Shown: positions 1 to 11,480, numbered from the stretch's first letter. The stretch is DNA of 64,000 nt from Rhizophagus irregularis (GCF_026210795.1 NC_089434.1:434001-498000), one strand, 5' to 3'. The notes: a model not told the origin generated them from the sequence alone. Numbers and translations: made by a program.

Positions 1-780
1 AAAAAATAAGAAATTTTAAACTATCGCGTACAATGTAGCATGAAGAATCACCAAATTACTATAGAAAAATAACTATAAAATAAGAATATATTAAAAATTA
101 ATAAATATAATAAAATAAGTTTTGCTCTTTTATAGAAACTAATTTTTTTTTTTAAAAAAAAAGAAAAGGCCACTTACGATAGTAAATACAGTTTTTTTTG
201 CATTTTGCGCAAAATCTGACTGAATAACCATTATTATAAGCTTAGAAAAACTTTTTCTTCTCATAATTTTACATATATTACTACTGTTAAAACTATAAAT
301 TTCTTCCTATCTCAACTTAGATATTGAAAAAAAGCTAGTTTTTAAAGCGATTTCAGTTTTCAGTACTTGTGAAAAAAATTTTTTATTTAACAAAAATGTG
401 CAAAATGTTCCGATTAATGTTGCACAAAATTGGTTAATATGAAAATGATCTGCGTGTGACATTTCCGGTGACTGATATAAAAAAATTTTTAGTCGACATT
501 ATCTCTTTCCTATATGATGATGTTTTTAAAGAACAAAACGTAAATTTATAATGAAATAGTGCAATTTTTGTAATGTCCAAGAAAAATATCGAGAAAAAAT
601 ATATAACTACTGATAAAACTTAATAAATTTACAATCGTTTTTAATAAATCTCGATATAGTGGTTGATCTGCCAATTCTGCCATGGCGTAATATTTTGTTA
701 CACCTAACCGCTAATTTAATCAAATGCCGATCACGAAAATGAACCTTCTTTTCTACAAATTTCTTAGTTTATAAAAAGAT
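1..780. other. Intergenic, upstream of K1
   Basis: AT-rich sequence with no convincing coding potential on either strand and no recognisable repeat. It leads into the K1 core promoter region. Confidence 0.5.
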
Positions 781-796
781 AATATAAAATTGCATT
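781..796 (+). promoter_or_regulatory. TATA-like motif immediately before the K1 start codon
   Basis: The sequence AATATAAAATTGCATT directly precedes the ATG at 797. The same arrangement, TATAAAA or TATATAAAA then about 4 nt and GCATT(A/T)TG, is found before psiK3 (31225-31241) and psiK5 (54901-54915). Conservation across three paralogues suggests a real element, but it lies too close to the ATG for a normal TATA box unless the leader is extremely short. Confidence 0.45.
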
Positions 797-2894
797 ATGT
801 CTAATATTCGAAAAGAAGTAGTTAATGCAGCACTTAATAGAACATTTGCATTATTAGATACTACTATTCATAATAATATACATAAACATTTTGAATTTCG
901 AAAACAAACACTTCTTGCTGATAAATCTCTTACAGAAGATGAAAAAACTGAGGCAATAAAAAAAATAACTGAAACTTATGATAGAACTAAAATTCTTCAT
1001 AATTCAGGAACAAAAAGAATTTGTGAGAATTGTAATCAAGAATGTTTGGCTACATTATTTTGTGAATATTGTGTTCGAAATTATTTAAAAGCAAATTTTT
1101 CAAATTGGACGTCTGGAAATGATAATATTGATAACTTAATACAAAAATGTCAATCAGAAACACTCTTTACGAATAAGATAATTGAATGGATACCATATAA
1201 TAATTTACAAAATATTAGTTACCTAACAGAAGGTGGATTCTCTAAAGTTTATACAGCAAATTGGATTGATGGAAGATATAAAGTATGGAATTCTAAAGAA
1301 CAGGAATTAGAAAGATCTGATCGTAATTTAAATGTAATACTTAAAAGATTAGAAAATATTAATGCAAATCAAAGTTGGTTTGAAGAGGTTTGTATTTCAA
1401 AAATGTATAATTAGAAGTTCTTAATATAAAAATTTTTTAATAAATTGTTTTTTTTTTATAGGCTAAATCACACTTAACTGTAAGTAGTAAATGGCCACGT
1501 GTTGTTGACTGTTATGGTTTAACACAAGATCCGTCAAATGGAAATTTCATGCTTGTATTAAATAAAATGGATGTAAATTTAAGAGAATATTTACAACAAA
1601 ATCATAATCAACTTACATGGAAAGAAAGGATTCAAATTACAACTGATATAATTTATGCACTTGGTGATATTCATGAGGAGAATGCAATTCATAGAGATTT
1701 GCATTCTGGAAATATATTATATAAAAAAAGAAATCAGGATTGGTATATTAGTGATTTTGGATTTTGTGGCCCTGCAGACAAACCATTAAAAAGTATATAT
1801 GGAAATCTTCCTTATATAGCACCTGAGGTTATTGCTGGAAAACAGGCTACAAAAGCATCTGATATTTATAGTTTTGCTATGCTTATGTGGGAAATTTCAT
1901 CTGGACAACCACCATTTCTTAATTGCAAACATGATTGTGATCTTATATTGAATATTATTAATGGAATAAGACCAAGAATAGTATCAGGAACCCCTTTAGA
2001 ATACGAAAGTTTAATGAAACAATGTTGGGATGCTGATCCATTAAAAAGACCTGACGCTTATACACTGTATAAAAAAATGGATGAAATTAATTTATATTAT
2101 CAGAAAAAATCAGATGAACCAACTCAATTGGAAATAAATAAAAATTTTGAAATAAATAAAACAAGTAGTTTTAAAACAAACTACGCTAATAGCAGATTAT
2201 ATGCAAGTAAAGTTCATCAATTTGAATTTTTTTCTGAACCGAAAAATGCAACAGAAGGTATTAATCATATACTTATCATTATTTATGAAATTAAAAATAT
2301 ATTAATATTGTAAAATTTATATTTTTTCAAAATTTTCAATTATAATAATAGAAGAACAAGAAGGTATGAATGAACAATTTTTATTTGTAAGTTATTCACT
2401 TATAATATCTAATAATTTTAGTTCTTTGTAGCATTTTATAGTAAATCATATGATGAGTTTCAAATTCCTGATAATAGTAAGTGTCCATTATGATATAATA
2501 TTCATTAATCATTTTACTAATTGAATTTTGCTTTATAGTTGATGATTTTAATAATTCAAGTTATTGGAAAAATAATAGTACATCAAAAATGAGTAGTATT
2601 TTTAAAGGTACTAATTTTACTAATATTAGATCTTTAAAATTACAAATAAGTATTAATTTATGCCTTGAACTTTTATAGCTAATAGTAAAGATGCTCAAAT
2701 TGATAATAAAATTGAAACTATGCAACAACAGATTAAGAATATCAATCTCGAAGGTATTTGCATATTAAATCATATCAATTCAATAATATCATAATTTCTA
2801 ATTTATTTATCTTACAGACGAAAATGAAATACATAATAATCCAAATCTTCATTCAGAAGAACAAGTTAAATCGGAAATTCCTGATATTATTTAA
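797..2894 (+). CDS. K1: TKL-type protein kinase, 7 exons
   Basis: Exons by splice signals and frame are 797-1387, 1462-2257, 2352-2363, 2432-2476, 2539-2607, 2679-2753 and 2818-2894, giving about 554 residues. The N-terminus has a five-cysteine module (Cys 76, 79, 83, 89, 92; CxxC-x3-C-x5-CxxC), probably metal-binding by inference. The kinase domain follows: glycine loop EGGFSKVY near residue 145, VILK lysine at 183, HRDLHSGN near 274, DFG near 295 and an APE motif. The last five exons encode an acidic, Asn/Ser-rich tail starting with the 12-nt exon encoding EEQE. All catalytic residues are present, so an active Ser/Thr or Tyr kinase is likely. Its substrate is unknown. It belongs to the kinase family expanded in Rhizophagus. 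The start is the only in-frame ATG near the conserved promoter motif. Confidence 0.85.
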
Positions 2895-2987
2895 TTTTTT
2901 AAATTTTACATGATGTTAAATTACTAAATTTTTATAGATTTTAGTTTCTTTGAATTTATTTTATATTTTTATAATTTTTTCTGAATA

Positions 2988-3062
2988 GTTTAAACACTGA
3001 GATTAGAGTAGTAAGATAAAATTCTTAGCAATGTTTCTTAGTTTGTAATTTAAATTATTCAT
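2988..3062 (+). promoter_or_regulatory. Conserved 3' element of the kinase family (copy 1)
   Basis: Begins GTTTAAACACTGAGATTAG and ends CTTAGTTTGTAATTTAAAT, about 95 bp after the K1 stop codon. Closely similar copies follow K2, MK (two copies), K4, psiK5 and a relic near 42.4 kb. In most copies the ends can pair (AATTATTTAAA with TTTAAATAATT, CTAAGA with TCTTAG), giving a two-part stem. A role in 3'-end formation or mRNA fate is inference. Confidence 0.6.
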
Positions 3063-4240
3063 TCAATTTAGTTATCATATAAATTAACTTTAAATAAATT
3101 TTCTTTATGCAATACTTATAAAATTCAAAATTAAAGTCAATTCGGTAGTCTACTATATAATATGTTCTTTTAACATAAATATAAATTGTTTGATGAAATT
3201 GACTAAACTGTTTCAATGTCTAAAATTTATGATTCACAACGATATGTACTAATATAAATTTTTACAATGAGCCCTTAAATTTATTATATAATAAGCCTTT
3301 TCATATTGCAAACTTAAAATACAGAATATTAATTGCTCTTTACAAACGCCTGGAAAATGGCGTTTCTTTTATATTTTATGTTAAAGGGTTGATCATCTAT
3401 TTGACATGCGTTTATTATATTTTTTCTAAAAATTTTAAAACGAGTAATGCATTTTAATAATGCTACTCTCAACATCAAAATTTTTTTTTTTAAAAAAAAA
3501 GCCATAAAGTATTAAGCATGAGCGAGATCAATCTTGAAAATGGAATTATTTAATATTTACCAGACAAATTAATTTTTTTTTCTATATTTCATGATATTAT
3601 TTATAATAATGGACATTAATTTAATCATAATTCACTACAGTACTACAATTGCATGTCGTTATTTTTTTTTGACTGCAGTCTCAAATGACCTAAGTTAAAT
3701 TTTTTTTAAAAAAATATCTTTAAATTTTGATAATATAGTATCATAATATTACTTTTACCTTACGGAGATAAAATAAATAATACAACTATCATAAACAAAG
3801 AAAGAAATATATATATTATATCTTTAACTAAATTACAAAATTTATCGATTTTGAAAGTATCGAATGCAAAAACTATAAAGTTATTGTACGCATAAATCTT
3901 AGTTGTTAAAGTAATTAATAATGTATGAAATGAATTGTGACATACAACATCAAATTACATATGGAAACAAAGATTTTTAGACCGAATTGGTGAATATATA
4001 ATTATTAAACTAAAAAAAACGGCTGAAATTGAAATTCATTTACTAGTTGTCCCCTACGAAAAATGCCTAAAGTTTAATATTTAGTATATTTAGTGAGAAT
4101 AGCTAATTTATAATATAAAAAATTAGTCATAAATATCGCTACTCTAACAAGTATGTATAATGTGTAATAATAAAAATAAAATCATGTTACAGTTCATCCT
4201 CGATATAGAATCCCCTCGGGCTGGAGATTAAAATTCATTA
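3063..4240. other. Intergenic, nothing recognised
   Basis: AT-rich sequence with no gene that I can support. A short hairpin, AAACGCC/GGCGTTT, lies near 3352-3373. Confidence 0.4.
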
Positions 4241-4242
4241 TA

Positions 4243-4765
4243 CACAGTGAAATTCGATAAACCGGATCTTCGATAAACCGGATTTGGGCCTAAACCGGAC
4301 TTTTTTGCTGGAACCAAATCACGTATATTAAAATAGGTTCGATATATCAGTGTTTACTAGTAAAAGCTCGATATTCGCTATAACGGATCAATTTTCTAAT
4401 CAGCTATAGTAAAAATGATTTGATAAACCAGATCACGTGACTGGGAACCAATAAAATTTAAGTAACGTGATGTGGTAAATCTTAAATTTGGCCGGAATTA
4501 TAAAAATCTTAATTCCGGCTGAAGTTATGTATTACTTATATATTCAATTAAAATATTTTATATTCATTTTCATGACCTCTATGACTTAAAACTAGATGAA
4601 AAAATCAAATTATAGTGTATATTAGTTTTATTAGCATGAAAATTTTTTAAAAATTCAATATAATAGATTTTCAATATATCAAAATTTTTTCGCTAAACCG
4701 GATATCCCGATAAACCGGATATTTTTAGTGGAACCGATAGATCCGGTTTATCGAATTTCACTGTG
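4243..4765. mobile_element. pogo/Tigger-like MITE with TA target duplication
   Basis: Perfect terminal inverted repeats start CACAGTGAAATTCGATAAAC and run 26 bp into the element; with the flanking TA on each side the match is 28 bp (4241-4268 and 4740-4767). TA target duplication and CAGTGAAATTCGATAAACCGG-type ends fit the pogo/Tigger branch of Tc1-mariner elements. Subterminal copies of GATAAACCGGAT recur at both ends. No transposase is encoded, so the element is non-autonomous at about 523 bp. Confidence 0.75.
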
Positions 4766-4767
4766 TA

Positions 4768-5250
4768 CTAGTGAGGAATTCACTATAGAAAATAGCGAAT
4801 AAAGATAAAATTTTCACTATATCAAAATTTATTATAATCACGCGACTTACGTATATTTTCTTTATTTTTTATTGACTAAAAAATAGTAGGACAAATTGAT
4901 ATAGCAAAAAACCTGACATTCTTCTTTGTAATCATAAAAGCATAACTCAGAATTTTACATTGTAAAAATTTTGCGTATAACAAATATCATGTGATAAAAA
5001 TTTATTAATGATCTGTGTAACTCCTTAAAAATTCGCTATAGTGAAAATCTTCATTATAGCTAGGGTCATTTTATTATATTTGTTCTGACATTTAAATTCG
5101 AATTACAAAGTACAGAGGTTTTAATATAAAAATTCACTATATCAAAAATTATTGATTATAAAAAAATGTGTACTGGAGCTTTTCTTCATTATAGAAAGTT
5201 ATTCACTATACAAAAATTCGTTATAGTAAGGGTGAACTGTATACTATAGT
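4768..5250. repeat. Degenerate repeat with CACTATA-type motifs
   Basis: ATTCACTATA, TTCGCTATAGTGAA and TTCGTTATAGTAAG recur in both orientations through this interval. It looks like a decayed relative of the adjacent pogo-like element, but no clean boundaries remain. Confidence 0.35.
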
Positions 5251-5956
5251 ACTGCAGCGTCAATCTGATAACCTAATCCCAATCCTAATTTCTTTATACA
5301 CCAATAAATATTGCAAAAGAATATACTTGACAAAAAAATTTTTTTTTATTTTTTATAATAAAATAAAGAAAATTCATGTTTTTCTTGATTTTTGAGCAAA
5401 TTAGCTGCTACACCCTTGCTTTTATAAATAAACAAATAATATAAACCTAAAAATTTATTTTCATCAAAATTAAAAAAAAAATGCTATTTATATATTTATT
5501 TAGTTTCAATACAAAAAAAATTAACTATGGGGACATACGGCACGGCATAATGCTAGTTACCACATTAATGTAACACACCATGCATTTTTGTGCGGGTGCA
5601 CAGGAAAAAAAACTAAAATAATCTTTAAATTATAATTATATAAAAAGATTTATGTTTGCTTTCACATTTTATACTTTTATTCTTCTGTTTTAAAAACTTT
5701 TTATAATGGTTAAAGAAATTTTTGTTTGTAAATAAATATTTCGCGTATGTTTTTTAGTCTATATGAAGCTTTATAAGGAATTGAGGATTTTTTTCTATTT
5801 TAATAAAAGAAGCAATAAAAAAATTTTTTAACATTGAACAGAACTTGTATACACATATGATTAGTAATTTTTACAGTCACTTTCAAAATAAACAAACAAA
5901 ATTAATTTTATAAACGAAAACAAATTTTTATAAATAAAAAATTTTCCGTGCCTTTT
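5251..5956. other. Intergenic, nothing recognised
   Basis: AT-rich, with no coding potential that I can support and no clear repeat. Confidence 0.4.
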
Positions 5957-6251
5957 CCCTATAAAAAAAGAAAATTCGGAATTTGTCCTGAAAAGTATGG
6001 AAAATGTCCGGAAATTTTCCGTGCGTCCGGAAAACATTCGGAAACGGTCACGTTTTGGAACATTTTCCGGACGCACAAATTCCAGACATTTTCTTGACAC
6101 TCCAGAATTTGTCCGGAATTTGTCCAGAATCGAGCGTCCGGAAAATGTTCCAAAACGTGACCGTTTCCGAATGTTTTCCGGACGCACGGAAAATTTCCGG
6201 ACATTTTCCATACTTTTCAGGACAAATTCCGAATTTTCTTTTTTTATAGGG
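5957..6251. mobile_element. Foldback element with 118-bp perfect arms
   Basis: Positions 5957-6074 and 6134-6251 are perfect or near-perfect reverse complements around a 59-bp spacer. The arms begin CCCTATAAAAAAAGAAAATT and carry many TCCGGAAAA motifs. The termini match those of the foldback at about 46251-46631, indicating a family with CCCTATAAAAA ends. Open frames across both strands here are by-products of the palindrome. Confidence 0.8.
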
Positions 6252-6332
6252 TTTATATAAGGGGAGTAACGTAAATTGACCTAAAATAGTAATTTTACGT
6301 TACTTACTTAGCCAATTTCCGTTACTTACTTT

Positions 6333-6551
6333 CTATATATTCCTTTTTCGGCACTTTTTCTTTTTTGTAGTGTTGTCCAATACCATAGCTTGGTTCACCT
6401 GGTGGGGTGTACGTAGGACAAATAGGCTCTTCATCTCTTTTTTCAATGGTTCTTGTAGAAATATAATCTCTTTTTCAATAGTTCTTGTAGGAGCTGCTTG
6501 GGAAATAACGACAAGTGACAAGAGGATTGCGAGAAGCAAATATAATTTCAT
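6333..6551 (-). CDS. Candidate small secreted protein, 72 aa
   Basis: The N-terminus MKLYLLLAILLSLVVISQA is a textbook signal peptide: one Lys, a hydrophobic core, and an SQA cleavage site before APTRT. The mature part would be about 52 residues, charged and lysine-rich, ending in a basic KKKKCRKR cluster. It contains two related segments (TRTIEKEIIF and FLQEPLKKEM). A TATATAAAAC motif on the minus strand lies about 85 bp upstream, near 6630-6640. Small secreted proteins act as host-directed effectors in these fungi, but nothing here shows that role. The short length means a chance ORF is possible, although the signal peptide makes that less likely. Confidence 0.5.
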   Translation of the reverse strand: MKLYLLLAILLSLVVISQAAPTRTIEKEIIFLQEPLKKEMKSLFVLRTPHQVNQAMVLDNTTKKKKCRKRNI

Positions 6552-7484
6552 GATTTCATTTCTTAAAAGAGAAGGAAGTATTTTATGGTATAGGATTTTG
6601 AAAGTTGTTCAAGTAAAAAGATTGAAAGTTTTATATAGATTAATGTATTTATTCTTTTATTTTTTTGATAAAATATTTAGAATGAAGCTGGAAATGCGGT
6701 AAAAATCCGAGAATATTTATATTGTTGAATTGAGTGATCTAATGATCATTGAGCATTTTTTTCTATTGCCATAATCAGATATTTCCAATAATTAGTTTTA
6801 TTGTATATGTCATATGTAAGCACTGGACATTTTTCACGTAATATTCTACTTCAGAATTGGCCGATTGCCATTTTGATCACAAAAACTAAAACCAATTAAA
6901 ATTTGCGATTAAAGTAGTTCGACGATTAATTGACCGTCGATTCAAAATGACCTACGTTCACGTTAATCACGTTAATCGGTTAGTTGATCATTAGATCATT
7001 ATACAGTTAAAAATTTATTGGTCAAAATTTTTAGTATAACCGATCAAAAATCACGATCAATCAATACTGAAGTAGACTAGTGATACGACCACTTTATATA
7101 ATCAATAAGATACATGCAGTTGCTTACGTCAGACATCTCCAATAATAATTACTTATTTGATTAATTCGATTTTGCCATATGATTATTAATTATTGTTGAA
7201 ATTTTCTTTTTGAATTTCGCCGTCAGGAATTTTGACTTTTATGGATAATTTAAGGATTGCATCGGTCTTTATAGAAAAAAAATACCCCGAAATTCTTGTA
7301 TTTGATTAATTTGCTGTCTTTTAACTTCACTTTTATCACATCTAGTATATGGTATGCCTGAATCATCTTGAATATTTTTAATCTTTAATAATTTTTTGTC
7401 ATGTCTTTTTTCACTAAAAAAAATTAAATTAGTAGTTACAAAAATAAAAAATAATATAATAAATAATATAAATAGTTAAATATA
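6552..7484. other. Intergenic with a weak inverted repeat
   Basis: TCTACTTCAGAATTGG near 6848 and its imperfect reverse complement near 7063-7078 may be the ends of a decayed MITE containing GATCATTAGATCAT-type motifs. Nothing else is recognised. Confidence 0.3.
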
Positions 7485-8140
7485 TTACCATAAAATAGCT
7501 GACATTAAGTTTAATTGTTTTCCTTCTCTATTAATTAAAGCGTGGGCTGATTCTGCTATATTGGTATAATTTCCATATTTTCCCCAAATGTGACGCTCCA
7601 TTTTGGACATATTAATATTTAAAGAAGAAATAATCCGAGTCTTATAATATTTTGCCCAATCTAGATAATATGAAAACAACAAATAGTTTTTTAAAAAAAT
7701 GGTTAGTTTTAAAATTATTTTTAGTTTATTTTACCTTTAGCACCTGATGACTTGAATCTGTCCAATCTGCAACATGAAATATAGTGGCAACACCTTCTGG
7801 TGAAGTTTCCCAAACAAGGGTATGTCTTTACACGCCCGTTGATGGATACTCTATAGGCACATTAGAATGATGATGTTTTTTATATGAAAACGAGATATAA
7901 AACTAGCGATTTCTGAGACTTCTTCATCTTTATCATTATTTAATTCTTCTCTTAGGTTCAATTTCAGATAATTCCTAATAATAAATTAACTTTAGTATAA
8001 ACTATAAAACCAAGGAATATAAATCATAATAATTATACAAACCTGTTCAAATTCAGGATTTAATAATTCAATTGGAAAGTCCTCAAAATCGGATATATTA
8101 TTTACAATTATTTTTTCTTCTTCAAAGTTTATGACAAATA
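7485..8140 (-). pseudogene. Transposase-like relic (MULE/zinc-finger type, uncertain)
   Basis: On the minus strand an open segment at 7485-7682 contains TNIAESAHALINREGKQLNL, the style of a transposon-encoded protein common in Rhizophagus. Upstream, near 7730-7870, further fragments such as ATIFHVADWTDSSHQVLK are interrupted by a stop codon. The frames do not join into one protein, so this is a degraded copy. Family assignment rests on recalled sequence style only. Confidence 0.4.
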
Positions 8141-9407
8141 TATAATAAACAAAACGTTAAAATCACGATGTAAAATTATTAGTACGGAAAATCAGTCTGA
8201 GTACGGAAAAATTAAAAAATTTTTTTCGAACGTCTGTCCAAATTTGTATTATCATACAGTACTATTTTACTATATATTCTGTTTTAAAACTACACGATGA
8301 TTATTCATGGTGTCATAAAATAAAGATACACACTAATACAATCGAGAATTATTTATACAGAGTACTCTAAACGTACGATGATCGTAATTAATGATTTTAA
8401 AGAAAAAATTTCATATTAAATAAAAAATTATTTTCAATAAAAATTATTATAAAAAATAAAATTATTATTAAAAAAATGTCATGTCAAATAAAATTATTGT
8501 CAAATAAAAATTATTGCTTAATTAATTAATAAAAGTAATAATAAATATTTTAATATGAATGAAATTATGTTGGTATCAAAATATCCCATTAATCAATTTA
8601 AAATCCTTTATTTAGATAAATTTCCTTTTTTTTTTAATACAAATTATAAAAAAAGAAAATAATTTTAATTCTAAATAATACAATGCTTGGTCGTTTAAAC
8701 CCAGATATTCGGTAAGTTGCTATAAAAAGAAATTTGATTTCTGTTTATGAAAATCATGGACCACGACATGAAAAGGAGACATGTTTTAGGAGTGACATTG
8801 TTTTTACATTTACACGGCACTGTCGGGCCGGTCGGCAAACTGTAGATTGAAGTAAGTGTGCAACCCATTCATGTGATTTAAATAAAAAGAACAAAAAATG
8901 CATTTTTTTTATATGCAAAATAAATTTAATTGAGCATATTTATAAAAATAAATTATTATTAATTTGTAATAAGATTTAAAAATATGATAAATGTCATATT
9001 TAAATTTTAATTTTATATTATTATTGTGTCAATCTTTAATTAGTGATCGATTAAATTAGGTTTCAATATAGTATAAATGGATATCTATATTATTACATTT
9101 AAATAAAATTTAACTTAAAAATTTGAATGTAAATTAATTTACGAATTTACGAATTAAGTATAGTTACTAGACTGCAGTATATCGAAAATGAACTTGATAA
9201 AAATCCATAGATTATGACCTTATTTTAGTTAATATAGTTATGACATTAAATATTGCTAACTAAGACTCCAAGGACGCATCGAAAACTCGAACGTAATCAA
9301 AATTAAATTACTTTTAGTCATCTTATATCTATTATTTTATTGATACGTATAATATGATTCACTATTAAACCAATATACGTTGTTATCGCGACTAACCTGT
9401 GAGAATA
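8141..9407. other. Intergenic, nothing recognised
   Basis: AT-rich, with no coding potential or repeat structure that I can support. Confidence 0.4.
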
Positions 9408-9651
9408 GGTACCAGAGGACCCAGAAATATATATAAGGGTCAGGTTTGAGCTTGCGTATTCTGAACTAAAAAAAAATCATGAAAATCTTTCCTTTTTTAA
9501 ATAATTTTGATAATGCCAGTCAGAATTTTATTTCCTATTATAGTAACTACTGACATTATCATAATTCCGGCCCTGAAAAAATGCGTACAGCTCAGTAAAA
9601 ATTTTTTTTTTTCATCATCTGACCCTATATTTATTTCTGGGTCCTGGTACC
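9408..9651. mobile_element. MITE with GGACCC(A/C)GAAATA ends (copy 1)
   Basis: Terminal inverted repeats read GGTACCAGAGGACCCAGAAA and the reverse complement of TTTCTGGGTCCTGGTACC. The interior includes CATTATCATAATTCCGGCCC. A second copy lies at 41108-41320 with the same ends and interior. About 244 bp, non-coding. Confidence 0.65.
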
Positions 9652-9897
9652 AGACTTCCCATTCTTTTATTTTTTCAGACCGATGTAACTAGCGCTTTTT
9701 TTAAAAAATAGTAGTAAACGGGAAAAAATAGAAACAATTCTTAAAAGCATGTTATATCATGATGAACGCATCAAGCTTTTAACAAATTTCAATGAAGTAA
9801 TAAATCATAATGACTACGAAAGAGATTTTCAAAGTCCGGTTACAATTTCATGATCGCATGATATCTAAGATTGAATTTCGGAATCTCTCATTGTTAC
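9652..9897. other. Spacer between two MITEs
   Basis: Short AT-rich spacer with no gene. Confidence 0.4.
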
Positions 9898-9900
9898 TAA

Positions 9901-10208
9901 GGCCACGCAAATTCAATTTTTCGGTTCACGTAACATTGAAATTTAAAATTGACCTGGGGACCCGGAGTTTATTGTTTATTAATAAAAAAAGTTTATATAT
10001 AAAATCGTGACATCTGATTGGTTGACTTTTAAAGGGGAAAGATTTTATTTTCGCTCCAGAAGTTCTCAGCCACGTGATAAACTTACCCGCCAATAAAATT
10101 ACGTATTGATCACGTGATAAACTTTTTATATATAAACTTTTTATTATTGAAATTTGAAAAAGTGACCCGGCCGGGTGAAGTGAACCGAAAAATCGAATTT
10201 GTGTGGCC
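9901..10208. mobile_element. Harbinger-like MITE with TAA target duplication
   Basis: The imperfect terminal inverted repeats are GGCCACGCAAATTC...TTCGGTTCAC and its counterpart ending GAATTTGTGTGGCC. TAA flanks both sides (9898-9900 and 10209-10211). A 3-bp TWA target duplication is typical of PIF/Harbinger elements. About 308 bp, non-coding. Confidence 0.6.
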
Positions 10209-10211
10209 TAA

Positions 10212-10685
10212 TAGATCATCTTTCTAAGGATTACTCAACGTTTGAGTTAACGTTACCTGAAAATGTTATCACGAAAGTTTGTATATCTTTAAATTTACAA
10301 TTAATAAAATAATTATAAAAATTCATTAGATTATAAATTATAAGTGTGTTAATTACATCTAAGTTATATCCATAAATATCCTATTATTATATGAATAGCG
10401 GTGAACCAACTTTAATAAGTCGAAATTTAGGCCATACTAGGAGTTAGTACACTACGACATATCATATTCACTAAGATAAATAACATTTACAAATCATTCA
10501 GAGTCAGCAAAACTTTCATCATGAACTTTGTTGATATTTGTGATAAATCACAATACTAATGCAAACAATGCAAACATCAATTCAATCTAATCTTTAGTAC
10601 AACGAATGATATTAAAAGAGGAATATTCTATCTTTCTCTCTCTAAATATGACAATGCTAACAAAGTAATGATAAAATTAATTTTA
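10212..10685. other. Intergenic, nothing recognised
   Basis: AT-rich, no supported feature. Confidence 0.4.
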
Positions 10686-10693
10686 AGTTGGAT

Positions 10694-11480
10694 TAGTGCT
10701 CCTACCGGGTCAAGTCGGGTTGGGTTTTGAGGAAATATTCGACCCGATCTGAATAAAAAAATATAAGACTCGTATTTATTCGGGTCTCATATTTTCGTAA
10801 CCCAACCCTTGACTCAACTGAGTATAATTTAACTCATGTAACCCAGGTTAGACCCGAACATTTAAGTAAAATAGGTACTAACTTATATTATGTGAGATTT
10901 TCTTATAATAATAACAAAATTAATTTTTTTTTATTTGAAAAAAAGGCAACTTAGTGATTAACCACTAGTAGCCACCTAAAATTTGTATCATGAATGGTTA
11001 TACAAAACATGTAACACTAGCTCTTATTTTCTCCTAGACTAATTAAATAAAATACAATTAAAAATACGAATTTTGAACCTGGTTTAATATAATAAAAGTC
11101 AAAGAATTAGGCAAAATAATTAGCAGATATTCAAATCAAAGATAAATTGGAATTCTAAAGCTATCAGAAAAATATTATTCTCAAAAGCCAAAGGTTAATT
11201 TTTTTTATTTTTCTGATTAAGCTATGTTAATATTTGTTAAAACTAATTATTGGCTTAATTTTGGCAAAAATTATAATTTTGCCAGAATTAAAAACATCCG
11301 GGTCGATCTGGGTCAAACCCGGGTCAAACCCGAGTCAAGGAAATTTATAACCCGACCCGGCGGGTCGGGTCATGCGGGTCATGCAGGTCACGGGTCATTA
11401 AAAATCGTTAGTACTGACCCGATTTAAAAGTCGAGTCAGGTCAAATTAACCCGGGTCGACTCGTATCATTCGGAGCACTA
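10694..11480. mobile_element. Non-autonomous hAT element with 8-bp TSD (copy 1)
   Basis: Ends are TAGTGCTCC and GGAGCACTA. The 8-bp duplication AGTTGGAT flanks it perfectly (10686-10693 and 11481-11488). Subterminal regions are packed with GGGTC/GACCC and ACCCG/CGGGT motifs, as expected for hAT transposase-binding repeats. No transposase domain is visible. A second, 870-bp copy lies at 30168-31037. Confidence 0.85.

Noticed and set aside
5861-6260. Four overlapping open frames on both strands repeating proteins like FSGRTENFRTF
   Set aside because: They lie in the 118-bp inverted arms, so the same sequence is read four times. This is palindrome translation, not genes.
6370-6702. 110-codon plus-strand frame opposite the small secreted protein
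   Set aside because: It is antisense to the signal-peptide ORF and contains no recognisable domain; the minus frame explains the region better.
9507-10010. Short frames inside two MITEs
   Set aside because: They span the element interior and TIRs, have no conserved features and are not shared with other copies.
11224-11427. 67-codon frame in the hAT element
   Set aside because: It is produced by GGGTC-type subterminal repeats and matches no transposase part.
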